A stretch of DNA of 64,000 bases, taken from NCBI RefSeq assembly GCF_902459465.1, contig NC_047073.1, positions 3,782,001 to 3,846,000 of the forward strand. The letters run 5' to 3'. Shown in pieces: positions 54,882 to 64,000 of the stretch. The translations under genes and the position numbers were made by a program. The stretch comes from Asterias rubens (lineage: Eukaryota > Echinodermata > Asteroidea > Forcipulatida > Asteriidae). The stretch's first letter is position 1, and every line of letters begins with the position of its first letter. The notes under the pieces are model-generated. The model made no database searches, was not told the origin of the DNA, and saw only the letters and a program-made list of their open reading frames with translations.

Positions 54882-55260
54882 AGGCAGTGGACACTATTAG
54901 TAATTACTGAAAATAGTTATTAGCATAAAACCTTTCTTGGTGATGAGTAATGGGGAGATGTTGATGGTATGAAACATTGTGAGAAACGGCTCCCTCTGAA
55001 GTGCCATAGCTTTCGAGAAAGAAGTAATTTTCCACGAATTTGATTTCGAGACCTCAGATTTAGAACTTGAGGTCTCGAAATCAACCATCTAAACGCACAC
55101 AACTTCGTGTGACATGCGTGTTTTTTTCTTTCATTATTATCTCGCAAGTTCGATGACCGATTGAGCTAAAATTTTCACAGGTTTGTTATTTCATGCATAT
55201 GTTGAGATACACGTACTGTGAAGGCTAGTCTTTGACAATTACCAATAGTGTACACTGCCT
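54882..55260 (+). mobile_element. Family A element
   Basis: TTAA on both sides. The bases outside also repeat: AGTTGCCT before the left TTAA, and AAGTTGCCT just after the right one. Confidence 0.88.
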
Positions 55261-55622
55261 TTAAAAGTTGCCTCGTGTGACATGCAAGGCTCTTAGGTTG
55301 GAGAGGTTCGCGGAAGAGACATGTGTAAAGTATAACATACTTGTACCGTAGGGATAGGACCGGGAATATCACCTCCCCGCAAAACAACATAACAGTACAT
55401 GTAATAGTCACCGTATTCTTGACAATGTCAGAGGTCAGAACGTAATGAGTCCAGTTTCTATGCATCAAGAACTTTCGAAAAATTGAGACTTGTTAAATAG
55501 ATTACGTGTAGCAAAGCACGAAGGTTTTTCTCTCGTTCACCCATTCATTATTATTTATAGACGTGTATTTGTGATACCTAAGCAAAAACTGAGAAGGACA
55601 CCAGTAATATGCTTGTATTCAA

Positions 55623-55983
55623 GACAGTGTACACTATTGGTAATTGTCAATGACTCGCCTTCACATATTCATAAAATAACAAACCTGTGAAAATTTGAGC
55701 TCAATCGGTCATCGAAGTTGCGAGATAATAATGAAAGAAAAAATAACCCTTGTCACACGAAGTTGTGTGCGTTTAGATGGTTGATTTCGAGACCTCAAGT
55801 TCTAAATCTGAGGTCTCGAAATCAAATTCGTGGAAAATTACTTCTTTCTCGAAAACTATGGCACTTCAGAGGGAGCCGTTTCTCACAATGTTTTATACCA
55901 TCAGTCTCTCCCCATTACTCGTCACCAAGAAAGGTTTTATGCTAATAATTATTTTGAGTAATTACCAATAGTGTCCACTGCCT
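55623..55983 (-). mobile_element. Family A element
   Basis: Left end AGACAGTGTACACTATTGG with decayed target TCAA; right end AATAGTGTCCACTGCCT before TTAA (55,984-55,987). A ~20-bp deletion near the left end. Confidence 0.85.
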
Positions 55984-57068
55984 TTAACCTGTCTCTGCTA
56001 AGCAATGTTTTTCTGTGCTTACAGGCTTTGAGAAATTGGACCCTGTGTAGAACCTAACACACTTGTACCTCCCCACATTACAACATCACATGCAATAATC
56101 ACATATTCTTTTCAAGGTCAGAACGTAATAGTCAAGTTTCAATCAAGTGCATTCTATCACAACCCGTATCAAACGCTCAAGGAATTTGTGAAAAACTGAG
56201 AGACCAGTATTAGATTACAACTTAACAAGTACCAAGCACGAAGGTTCTTTACCAGTTCACCCATTCATTATTTATAGACGTGTATTTGTGACACTTAAAT
56301 TCATTTATCACAAGGTCATGGCAATCTGGGCATGGTTGTAATTAGTTTCCTGACGCACTTTGCAAATTCTCACACACAGTGAGAATACAATAAAACATCA
56401 ATAATGAACTGACAAGGTCCTGTCGCTTTTGAAGTGGAATGATGTATGGTTACACGTTGATTATGATGATCATACAGATGATACTGCCTCAACTCTCTTC
56501 AAACAATTTTTTTTCTCCCCCACCCCCTCCTCGCAATGTTGTTTAGCAACAATTTCCCTCAACGATTTTTTCAATCCCTTTTTTTACATTAATTTTTGAA
56601 GAACAAAAATTCCCCATTTTAGCACTCAGACAGTGCCAACTATGTAGTACAGAAGAAAAAGAAATGCCAACGGGTCTCATGCCCACAGCACAAGCAAAAT
56701 TATCGTCAATAAAATGTTTAACATCTATTAAAAAATTGTTATTTAATCCAAACCGATTAACTGATCTCTCGCCTTAAGACCATCAGTTGGCAAACATGTG
56801 ATTTTTTTTATTCTAGCCATTATTACAAACGATTTTTCACTTGATGTTGGGTGGGAAATAATTCAATTTTGTCTGCTAATGTTTGATAACATAATTGAGT
56901 TTCTGTCAGGAAAAGTGACTTATTTTTCAAATTATCCCGAATAGAGTGTTTTTAGTAGCGTGATGGGGGAGTTAAAAGACACGTGGGTCCCGAGGCAACC
57001 TTGAGGGGTACGTAGATATTGTTGGGTCTTCCCCGGTCTATAAGGGTTGCGGAAGAACAACATTTGAA
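55984..57068. other. Gene-free stretch
   Basis: 55,990-56,045 is a J-like end (TCTGCTAAGCAATGTTTTTC, GAGAAATTGGACCC). 55,490-55,600 and 56,220-56,290 share CAAGCACGAAGGTT, AGTTCACCCATTCATTATT and TTATAGACGTGTATTTGTGA, so they are copies of an unnamed repeat. No gene. Confidence 0.5.
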
Positions 57069-57386
57069 GGCAGTGGACACTATTGGTAATTACTCAAAAT
57101 AATTATTAGCATAAAACCTTATACTTGGTAACGAGTAATGGGGAGAGGTTGATGGTATAAAACATTGTGAGAAACAGCTCCCTCTGAAGTAACGTAGTTT
57201 TCGAGACAAAGAAGTAATTTTCCACGAGTTTGATTTCGAGACCTCAGATTTAGAACTTGAGGTCTCGAAATCAACCATCTTAACGCACACTTCGTGTGAC
57301 AAGGGTGTTTTTTCTTTCATTATTATCTCGCAAGTTCGATGACCGATTGAGCTCAAATTTTCACAGGATTGTTGTTTTATGCATTA
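57069..57386 (+). mobile_element. Family A element, right-truncated
   Basis: AGGCAGTGGACACTATTGG after TTGA; runs to TTGTTTTATGCATTAACAC and stops. A TTAAC microsatellite (57,393-57,424) and a SINE-like tail (CATTTATAAAGCGCTTTAAC) follow. Confidence 0.82.
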
Positions 57387-57581
57387 ACACAATAAAAGAC
57401 TTAACTTAACTTAACTTAACTTAAATGCATTTATAAAGCGCTTTAACACTGTTTCAAAGCGCTGTACAGTCAAGAAAAACATTAAAATGCCGGATTAAAA
57501 AACATGAGCAAAAATAGCAATATGGTTTAAAAAAAAATACACAACAGTTAAAAAAGTAGCAAAATAGTAAAAACCTTGCAT

Positions 57582-57791
57582 TACAAACTGACTTCTAGCC
57601 AGAAGTCTTTTATTCCTATCTGAAAGCACACAAATTCGTCAAACAATTGTGTTTTTTCTTTCATAATTTTCTCGCAACTTCGATGACCAATGTAGCTCAA
57701 ATTTTCAGTGGCTTGTTATTTTATGCTTATGTTGGGATACACCAAGTGAAAAGACAGGTCTTTGACAATTACCAAATGTGTACCTTCCCTT
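57582..57791 (+). mobile_element. Family A element, right half
   Basis: From CTTCTAGCCAGAAG-type hairpin remains through GATGACCAATGTAGCTCAAA to CCAAATGTGTACCTTCCCTTTAA. Possibly the other half of the copy at 57,069, separated by a later insertion. Confidence 0.7.
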
Positions 57792-57910
57792 TAAAGTGCT
57801 TTGGGATCATATCAGAAGGTTGAGGGATCGGATGCTAAAGCTATAAAAACAAAATTGCTAAGAAAGGTTGCACAGCTACAATCATGGGCACAATGTAACA
57901 ATGACACCAA

Positions 57911-58158
57911 CTGGGGCCAATTTCATAGAGCTGCTTAAGCAAACAATTTGCTTAAGCACGAAAATAGCTCGCTTATTTTTCACATGTTACTGGCAAAAAT
58001 GTCATGCCATATACATTGCTTGTGACTGGTATTTAGCTATTGTTTACTTAGCATAACAATTGAGTGGAGTCTTGGCTGGTAATCTGACTTTACTAAGCAA
58101 GGATTTTTTCGCTTAAGCGAAATTTTGTGCTTAAGCAGCTCTATGAAATTGGGCCCAG
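57911..58158. mobile_element. Family J element, complete copy
   Basis: Ends GGGGCCAATTTCATAGAGCTG and CAGCTCTATGAAATTGGGCCC; inner GCTTAAGCAAACAATTTGC / GCTTAAGCGAAATTTTGTGC. Confidence 0.85.
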
Positions 58159-58839
58159 ATCAACATTTACATATGGAGTAATTCTGTTTAGAGAGTGTTG
58201 GTTTTTGCAGTGGGATTGATATCAAAAAAGGAAGATTCCTTTTTGAGATAAAAATGTTTTTTTTTAATCATAAAAACAGCATACGTGGAAAAGAATCTTG
58301 CAGGGGACATTTTAAGGTATGCGTACAAATACAATGTACCATGGCAGGGGATTATGAATTCAATTTTGTCCCGCAATTTCCTCGTTATTACATCGTAACG
58401 GTCAGAATTTAGGAAGGGTGTGTTTTTAATTCGATCGCGATTGAAGTCAGATGCACATGTTTAAAAATAAAATTTACCAGTTACTCATGTTAGTATACTA
58501 TCCTCTACGGACCAATTAAAATCATACCTTCGCTCTTGCAATAATTTCCCCCAGATGTTACAGTTGTCAAAAAAAAATAGAAGAATAACCAAATTGTTAC
58601 TCGGAGAAAGTCTCGCTCGCTTTACGCGGTGTTTAATATACTAAATATAGATATTAATACAACTCCTGATTTGATTCCCTTGGACTAAATTCAATTAAAA
58701 TTCATAAAGCTGGCGTCAGTTTACCAAACTTGCTTCTCTAAAAAAAAACTCTGCCACTATCCAATGCTACACTCTGCGTATTATATATACTCCGTGGTTA
58801 TTTAGAGAGCGTTGCTTCAGGCCCTTTCTCTGTTCTTGG

Positions 58840-58983
58840 TCACCATGGGTACGAAGCTCCTTGAGTCCTGGCGACGATGTACTTGATGGTGCCGTCAACG
58901 CCTGGTGCTCTTCGGAGAAAAGTACCCCCACCTCCTCTCAACCATCGGGCAAAGAAGGGGAATAAATTGTCATCAGCCAGGAG
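58840..58983 (-). pseudogene. Relic of a BEL/Pao-like retrotransposon pol C-terminus
   Basis: A 47-codon open stretch ending in TGA. It carries LLADDNL, ARWLRG, a PGVDGTIKYIV block and ARTQGASYPW. This order (ADDN, then Trp, then PG-x-DG, then an RT-x-G-x-Y ending) is the pattern I associate with the end of the BEL/Pao polyprotein after the integrase. A stop codon lies directly upstream and no other pol domain was seen, so it is a dead fragment. The assignment rests on motif spacing alone. Confidence 0.45.
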
Positions 58984-59049
58984 TTATATGATGACACCCC
59001 TGGTTTTTAAAGGCACTGTACATAACTTAACTTAACTCACTTAACTATT

Positions 59050-59417
59050 GTTAAAGACCTGTCAAAGACCAGTCAAAGACCAGTATTCTCATTTGGTGTA
59101 TCCCAACATATTCATCAAATAATAAATCTGAGAAAATTTGTGTTTATTTGGTCATCGAAATTGCAAGAAAAGAGTTAAAGAAAAACACCCTTGCTGCTTT
59201 ATCTTGAGTGCTTTCAGATGCATGACAAAATGCTTAGCTATAAAGTCTTCTATTAATATTTGAGTGAGAAACCTCTTTCTGAAAACTACGATACTTCAGA
59301 GGGAGCCATTTCTCACATAGTTTTATGCCACAGCTCTCCATTGCTCGTTACCAAGTAGGTTTGTATGCTAATACATTATTATTTTGAGTAATTACCAAAC
59401 GTGTCCATGTGCCTTTA
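59050..59417 (-). mobile_element. Diverged family A relative
   Basis: AAGACCAGTATTCTCATTTGG, CATCGAAATTGCAAGA, CTTCAGAGGGAGCCATTTCT and GTAATTACCAAACGTGTCC in family A order, with a different centre (AATGCTTAGCTATAAAG). Confidence 0.7.
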
Positions 59418-59654
59418 AGACATTATTGACGTACGGATGATGCATTACGAAGGAGACAGAATTATTTTCCTCTCACTATTTTAAGAAATCCACCTGGAGC
59501 CCAAAAAGTTTCCGGGATTTATTTCATCTCTTTCTTCTTGAAGAGCCGCAACGATGATGAGGGAACATCTTCAACTGGTTAAATATATATGGATGGTTTA
59601 TTTTGAGTGATTAAAATATTATGATAATAAGAAAGTTTCTATAAATTAATTGTT

Positions 59655-59735
59655 TAAGAGTAAACCCTGTATGTTATTTGTAAATCTGTGAACTTTCAAT
59701 TTTTGTTCTGTTCAGAAAGTATCCAATGGCTTTAA
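59655..59735. mobile_element. Family K fragment
   Basis: AAACCCTGTATGTTATTTGT and CAGAAAGTATCCAATGGCTTTAA match the right end of 38,593-38,960. Confidence 0.7.
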
Positions 59736-60398
59736 ATCGAACCCAGTCATGTAACAAACAAAATCTTGGAGATATGCTTATGTCAGATCAGTCAGAAACA
59801 ACTTTGTTGCATAATCAGCTAAGTGCACTTTTGACCGTGAAATCAATAAGAACAAATAAAACAAAATCCATGGTTAAATAAATAAATAAAAAATGTTTGT
59901 CTTCATATTTAATTCATATAAACAAAGATCATCAGACCGAGGCGGATAGATTTAGTTCGGAAATGTACGGGAAGAACTTTTGTTCTTTCTTTTTAATCTC
60001 AAATAAAAAGAGAGCATGGGTCGGGGGAGATACACAAATTAGCCCCCTTGCGCAAACCATTGATTCCCGATAATGGTCAAATAGTGACAGGTGTTTGGCG
60101 TGCGGTACGTGACCAGCCGTCCCGCCCATCCTCCCCATCCCCCACCCTCCGTCAGTAGTGGATCAAGAACCTGCCATCGATAAATTAATCAGAGATTCCT
60201 GTGACGTTAATGTTATTCTTTTCACTTCCGGACGAGTGGAGGATTTTGGAAAGTTGGAATAATAATGTCTTCGAATAGGGATTTGTTTGAAATTTAAACA
60301 ATGCTGAGATTGGTTTGTTCGAAAATGTGTTTTTGTTTTAACACGTTCGCCCCTTCTAGCTGAGCCTCCCAAGACACCATAGCGATCTATGATAGGTA
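59736..60398. other. Gene-free stretch
   Basis: No repeat or exon recognised; short open frames on the minus strand lack splice signals. Confidence 0.35.
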
Positions 60399-60565
60399 AA
60401 GCCTGGTTCATACTTCGTGCGAATGCGGATGTGATACGAATTTTGACGTCACAAAATCACAACGAATAATTCACATCAGTTGTTTTGTGAAAAACATTGC
60501 CCTGCAAAAACAGCAGAGTGACGTCAAACTTCGCTTCGCATTTGCAGGAAGTATGAACCAGGCTT
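60399..60565. mobile_element. Inverted-repeat element, family F, copy 2
   Basis: Ends AAAGCCTGGTTCATACTTCG and GGAAGTATGAACCAGGCTT; inner TTTGACGTCAC / GTGACGTCAAA. Confidence 0.85.
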
Positions 60566-60726
60566 CAGAGCTATACAAAAATTCCGTCTCAACGAAGAAC
60601 TGTCCCAACTATAGTTGGGACCCAGGTCCCAACATGTGTGAAACAGTTCACTTGGGACGTCCAAACTTTCGCTGGATTCATTGCCTTATAGCAATAGTGA
60701 TTGATACTAACAATCTGAAACTTTGA

Positions 60727-60819
60727 AACGCTGGCAGCAGACTTACTAGGAAAATTTCCATTGTTTACGTAGTTCTGAACAAGTCTGCTGCCACCAAGCG
60801 TCCCGAAAGTCTCCCTTTA
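60727..60819. mobile_element. Shortened copy of the 31,576 foldback
   Basis: ACGCTGGCAGCAGACTTACTAG and AGTCTGCTGCCACCAAGCGTCC; the middle of the element is partly deleted. Confidence 0.75.
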
Positions 60820-61084
60820 ATGTTATAGAGATATATACATTTGTCAATCCTCCCATCCGAAGTCTCTTTGGCTATAGGCTGACAACGGGGATCTTACGTT
60901 ATAAGCAGTAATTCTCCCGACAAAACTTGAGAAAAGTTTAGGACCGGTCCCACAGCTAATCAGAGCTAGCTGTGAGCCCCCTATAGTGCTTTTGGAACCC
61001 ATCGATGGAAACAGGAGCAAGGGCAGGAGGAGAAAAACATTCGTAGATCAGCTGAAGAAAGACGCAACACAGCAATAAATAACT

Positions 61085-61281
61085 GGGCCCAATTTCATAG
61101 TGCTGCTTAAGCACGAAAAGCAGCTAAGCACGACTAATTTTGTGCTTTGAAGAATAGGGTTATCTGCCAAAACTGATATGTCACATGTACGAATTGTGAC
61201 TGGTATCCTGTTAATCTCTACTAAGCAGAACATTCTTAAGCAATGTTTTCTGTTTAAGCAGCTCTGTGAAATTGGGCCCTG
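61085..61281. mobile_element. Family J element
   Basis: GGGCCCAATTTCATAGTGCTG at the left and GCAGCTCTGTGAAATTGGGCCC at the right, with a shorter interior than 57,911-58,158. Confidence 0.82.
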
Positions 61282-61925
61282 AGCTTAGCTAGGACGCTGA
61301 TGCTGGACCGGGATCCAAGGAAGACGACCAGCAGACACGAGAAGGCGTCGACTGAAGACATTCTTTCGCTCATCTACTACAGCTATAACTTTTGGACAAT
61401 TCTAAGGTTGGTTGGGGTGGAACCCAATTCACACCTACCGTGGAAGATTTCGACTTGTGAAACATTATACTGTTCTTTCTCTCTTTTAGTCAGGGTGCAA
61501 TTCATACCATCAAGGAGCCCAAGTTTTCGCCTTTTTGGGGAGACCAATCTGTGAAAGTGTTGTCCCGCAAACAAAGTGTCAGGGCAAACAAGTTATAAAT
61601 TAAAATGGACAGGTAGGTTGACACGGATTTCTAGTCAAATAGTAGTTTTCGGATCAGATGACTGTTAGCTCAGATCCAGTTCCCTCTACAGTCTGCGACC
61701 GATAAGCCTTCCAGTGACTGGGTTTGCTCAGAGTTCCCTAGACCCCCACTGTCACAGATCCTGATAGGAACTTGGACATCTTAGACCAGGGCATGCGTGT
61801 CGTCACCCATTACCCGAACCCACAATCAAAAACCTAGAGAGTATAGTGTACCGACGTCACGACGTATCCTGCGTTGCGATGTATCGATTATTGCCCACAC
61901 AGTTGTATTTGAAGAGCGCACTTAA
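61282..61925. other. Gene-free stretch
   Basis: The ORF around 61,300-61,554 has no splice or conservation signal I can recognise. Confidence 0.3.
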
Positions 61926-62536
61926 AAGACATTGGACACGTTTGGTAATTATTGTCAGACCAGTATTTTCACTTGGTGAATCCCAATATATGTATACAAA
62001 AACAAATCTGTGAAAACTTGGACTCAATTTTTGGGTCATCGAAGTTGCAAGAAAATATTGAAAGAAGAACACCCTTATTGCACAAATTTATGTGCTTTAG
62101 GATGTCTGAGAAAGGCTTCATGCCTAACGTCTTTCTCAGATTTAAATAATTTAGTGAGAAACGGCTCACCCAGAAGTCTTCACAGTTGGTATTCTCAACA
62201 ATCATAAAATAACAAACCTGTAAAAATTTGAGCTCAATTGGTCAGCGAAGTTGCGAGATATTAATAAAAGAAAAAACACCCTTGTCGCACCATGGTCACA
62301 CGAAGTTGTGTGCGTTTAGATGGTTGATTTCGAGACCTCAAGTTCTAAATCTGAGGTCTCGAAATCAACTTCGTGGAAAATTACCTCTTTCTCGAAAACT
62401 ATGGCACTTCAGAGGGAGCTGCTTCTTACAATGTTTTTAATATACTACCAACCTCTCCCTAATACTCGTCACCAAGAAAGGTTTTATGCTAATAACCATT
62501 TTGAGTAATTAACCCAGAGTGTTCACTGCCTTTAAG
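61926..62536 (-). mobile_element. Two family A relatives joined head to tail
   Basis: A diverged A-type element (61,926-62,175, hairpin AAGGCTTCATGCCT) runs into a standard A element whose left terminus is missing (from ~62,180, CTTCACAGTTGGT). The standard one ends GTGTTCACTGCCT before TTAA (62,532). Confidence 0.75.
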
Positions 62537-63309
62537 ATCACAACTATTGCACTTTAGTTTAGGAATACTGAGGGAGTTTGAGTGGGTCACCGTATCCTTA
62601 CATAAGATCTACCTCTACACCCAGTTATAACGCTAACCAATCTGAAGATAAATACTTCGTATACGCAGTAGAATAAATTCAAGCATATTTTGGGATGGAT
62701 ATATGGCATGTGTTATGTTACTTAGGCCTACTCAAAGTTATTCCAAGCAGTTCGTGCTTTCGGCAAGTCTTAACCACCATTACCCTTAGTGCAAGGTGAT
62801 CTCTCTAACCATAGAGCTAGCTAGCTCTATGCTCTAAGTGACTGACCGCTTGCATTGTCATCTTTTTAGATCTAATTTATAGACACGTTCATTCGAAAGA
62901 GGTGGTCGCTCTAAATAACAGGTCCTTTGCATTGTCATCTTTTTTAGACGCATTTTACTGAGTCTGGTGACTTTATTAGGGTCTGACTTAACCATGGTTT
63001 TATGGATGGAGAGGGGTGGGTATCAAACAACAGCTTTATTTCTTCTCATTTATTTTCCAGACCCGGCTAATGATTTTGGCAAACAGAGGTTTGCACTTTT
63101 TTAAAAGGAGTGAAAGTTCATGGACCGGCAGATCGTGGGATGCATTTCAGGGTAGATATTATGTGCTTCAGTCCAATAGACAATTCGAAATGTATACGGT
63201 GCCGGTTTCTTCCTATAACGTATGTCAGTGACCGGTGTCCACCGAACTTCCCTAGCGCAAATACTATTAAAACTTTAGTTAGGGTAAAATGGGGGCAAGT
63301 GGGACATTT
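62537..63309. other. Gene-free stretch
   Basis: A small diverged direct repeat with CATTGTCATCTTTTT at ~62,855 and ~62,930; otherwise nothing recognised. Confidence 0.35.
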
Positions 63310-63562
63310 AAATGCACCGGACACCTTTGGTAATTGTCACAGACCAACACCCTTGTCATACGAGGTTGTGTGCTTTCAGATGCTTAATTCTCGAAATCAA
63401 GTCAAATATTTGAGTAAAAAATAAGCTCTTTCTCCAAAACTATGTAACTTCAGAGGGAGTCGTTTCTCATTATGTCTAATACTAACAAATGCTCTCCATT
63501 GCTCGTTACCAGGTGAGGTTTTTATGCTAGTAGTTACCAATTGTGTCCCATGCCATCTAAAA
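63310..63562 (-). mobile_element. Family A element, internally deleted
   Basis: ATGCACCGGACACCTTTGGTAA at the left and GTTACCAATTGTGTCCCATGCC at the right, with GAGGTTGTGTGCTTTCAGATG inside; about 250 bp. Confidence 0.7.
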
Positions 63563-63864
63563 CAAAACATTATAAACTAAAACAGCCAAAATAAACAAAC
63601 ACAACTATCATATAACTAACTTACATCCTGCCCAACGGGAGTAAAGCAGACAGTTGAATATCCCTTTAGCTTAGGAAAAAACGTCAAAAGAAGAGCAATA
63701 TTCAAACAATAATAACACCCATCACAGTAAACCTCAAGTTTGGACATATATCATTGTCTAACGAACAATTTCAAGCTTGACTTCCAAAAGCTATCACGTC
63801 CTTAGAAATCACAAAGGCGTAAAGGTCTTGCGGTGATGTCACAGCAGAGGTGAACAGCGTTGCT

Positions 63865-64000
63865 TTAAAGGCAACTTAGTATTGTCAAAGACCAGTGTTC
63901 TCACTTGGTGGATCCCATCATAAGCATAAAATAACAAGCCTGTGAAAATTTGGGCCCAATTGGTCATCGAAGTTGCGAGAAAATGATGACAGAAAAAAAA
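63865..64000 (-). mobile_element. Family A relative, cut by the window end
   Basis: TTTAAAGGCAACTTAGTATTG, then CAAAGACCAGTGTTCTCACTTG and CATCGAAGTTGCGAGA up to the last base. Confidence 0.75.

Overview
This is nuclear DNA of an animal. Two conserved eukaryotic genes are split by GT-AG introns, and nearly everything else is repetitive: hundreds-of-bp inverted-repeat elements, tRNA-derived SINEs and minisatellites. The two proteins are close to vertebrate homologues, and the style of the elements (short inverted-repeat elements opening on TTAA, tRNA-type SINEs ending in TATT tails) fits a marine invertebrate deuterostome. An echinoderm, perhaps a sea star, is my best guess, but I could not test it by search.

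Layout. 1-11,100: dense repeats around the apparent last two coding exons of an unrecognised plus-strand gene (6149-6238 and 6707-6915). 11,250-17,055: RNA polymerase I subunit RPA12 (POLR1H/ZNRD1), plus strand, four exons. Its second intron is filled by a ~206-bp tandem repeat, and its last exon exists in two tandem copies. 17,590-28,840: no genes. This stretch holds two foldback elements with long inverted arms (17,960-18,852 and 19,932-23,135), an inverted-repeat element with a minisatellite core (23,450-24,021), a dyad-symmetric CCTTGTGAAC array (26,575-27,797) and a 150-bp higher-order GGTGCT-type minisatellite (27,810-28,840). 28,840-35,340: more short elements and one SINE. 35,345-49,207: the complete seven-exon gene for the GET3/ASNA1 ATPase, minus strand, predicted 347 residues, with all splice phases consistent. 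49,208-64,000: repeats and unannotatable DNA, with one short BEL/Pao-like integrase-end relic at 58,840-58,983.

Mobile DNA dominates. One ~380-bp family (here 'A', termini AGGCAGTGGACACTATTGG, target TTAA) has about twenty full, shortened or chimeric copies. At least two further families (B, I) also insert at TTAA and end AGG...CCT. For B and I the uninterrupted site can be read in this same window, so the insertion event is directly visible. A second group of hairpin elements shares a tip motif, GAGGCGNAGCCGAG. One hAT-type element with 8-bp target duplications sits in a GET3 intron. RPA12 (ribosomal RNA transcription) and GET3 (delivery of tail-anchored proteins to the endoplasmic reticulum) are housekeeping genes with no functional link that the sequence shows. 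No new multi-gene system was found. The most unusual points are the exon-like tandem repeat inside RPA12, the duplicated RPA12 terminal exon, the TTAA element families with visible empty sites, and the foldbacks with tandem-repeat cores.
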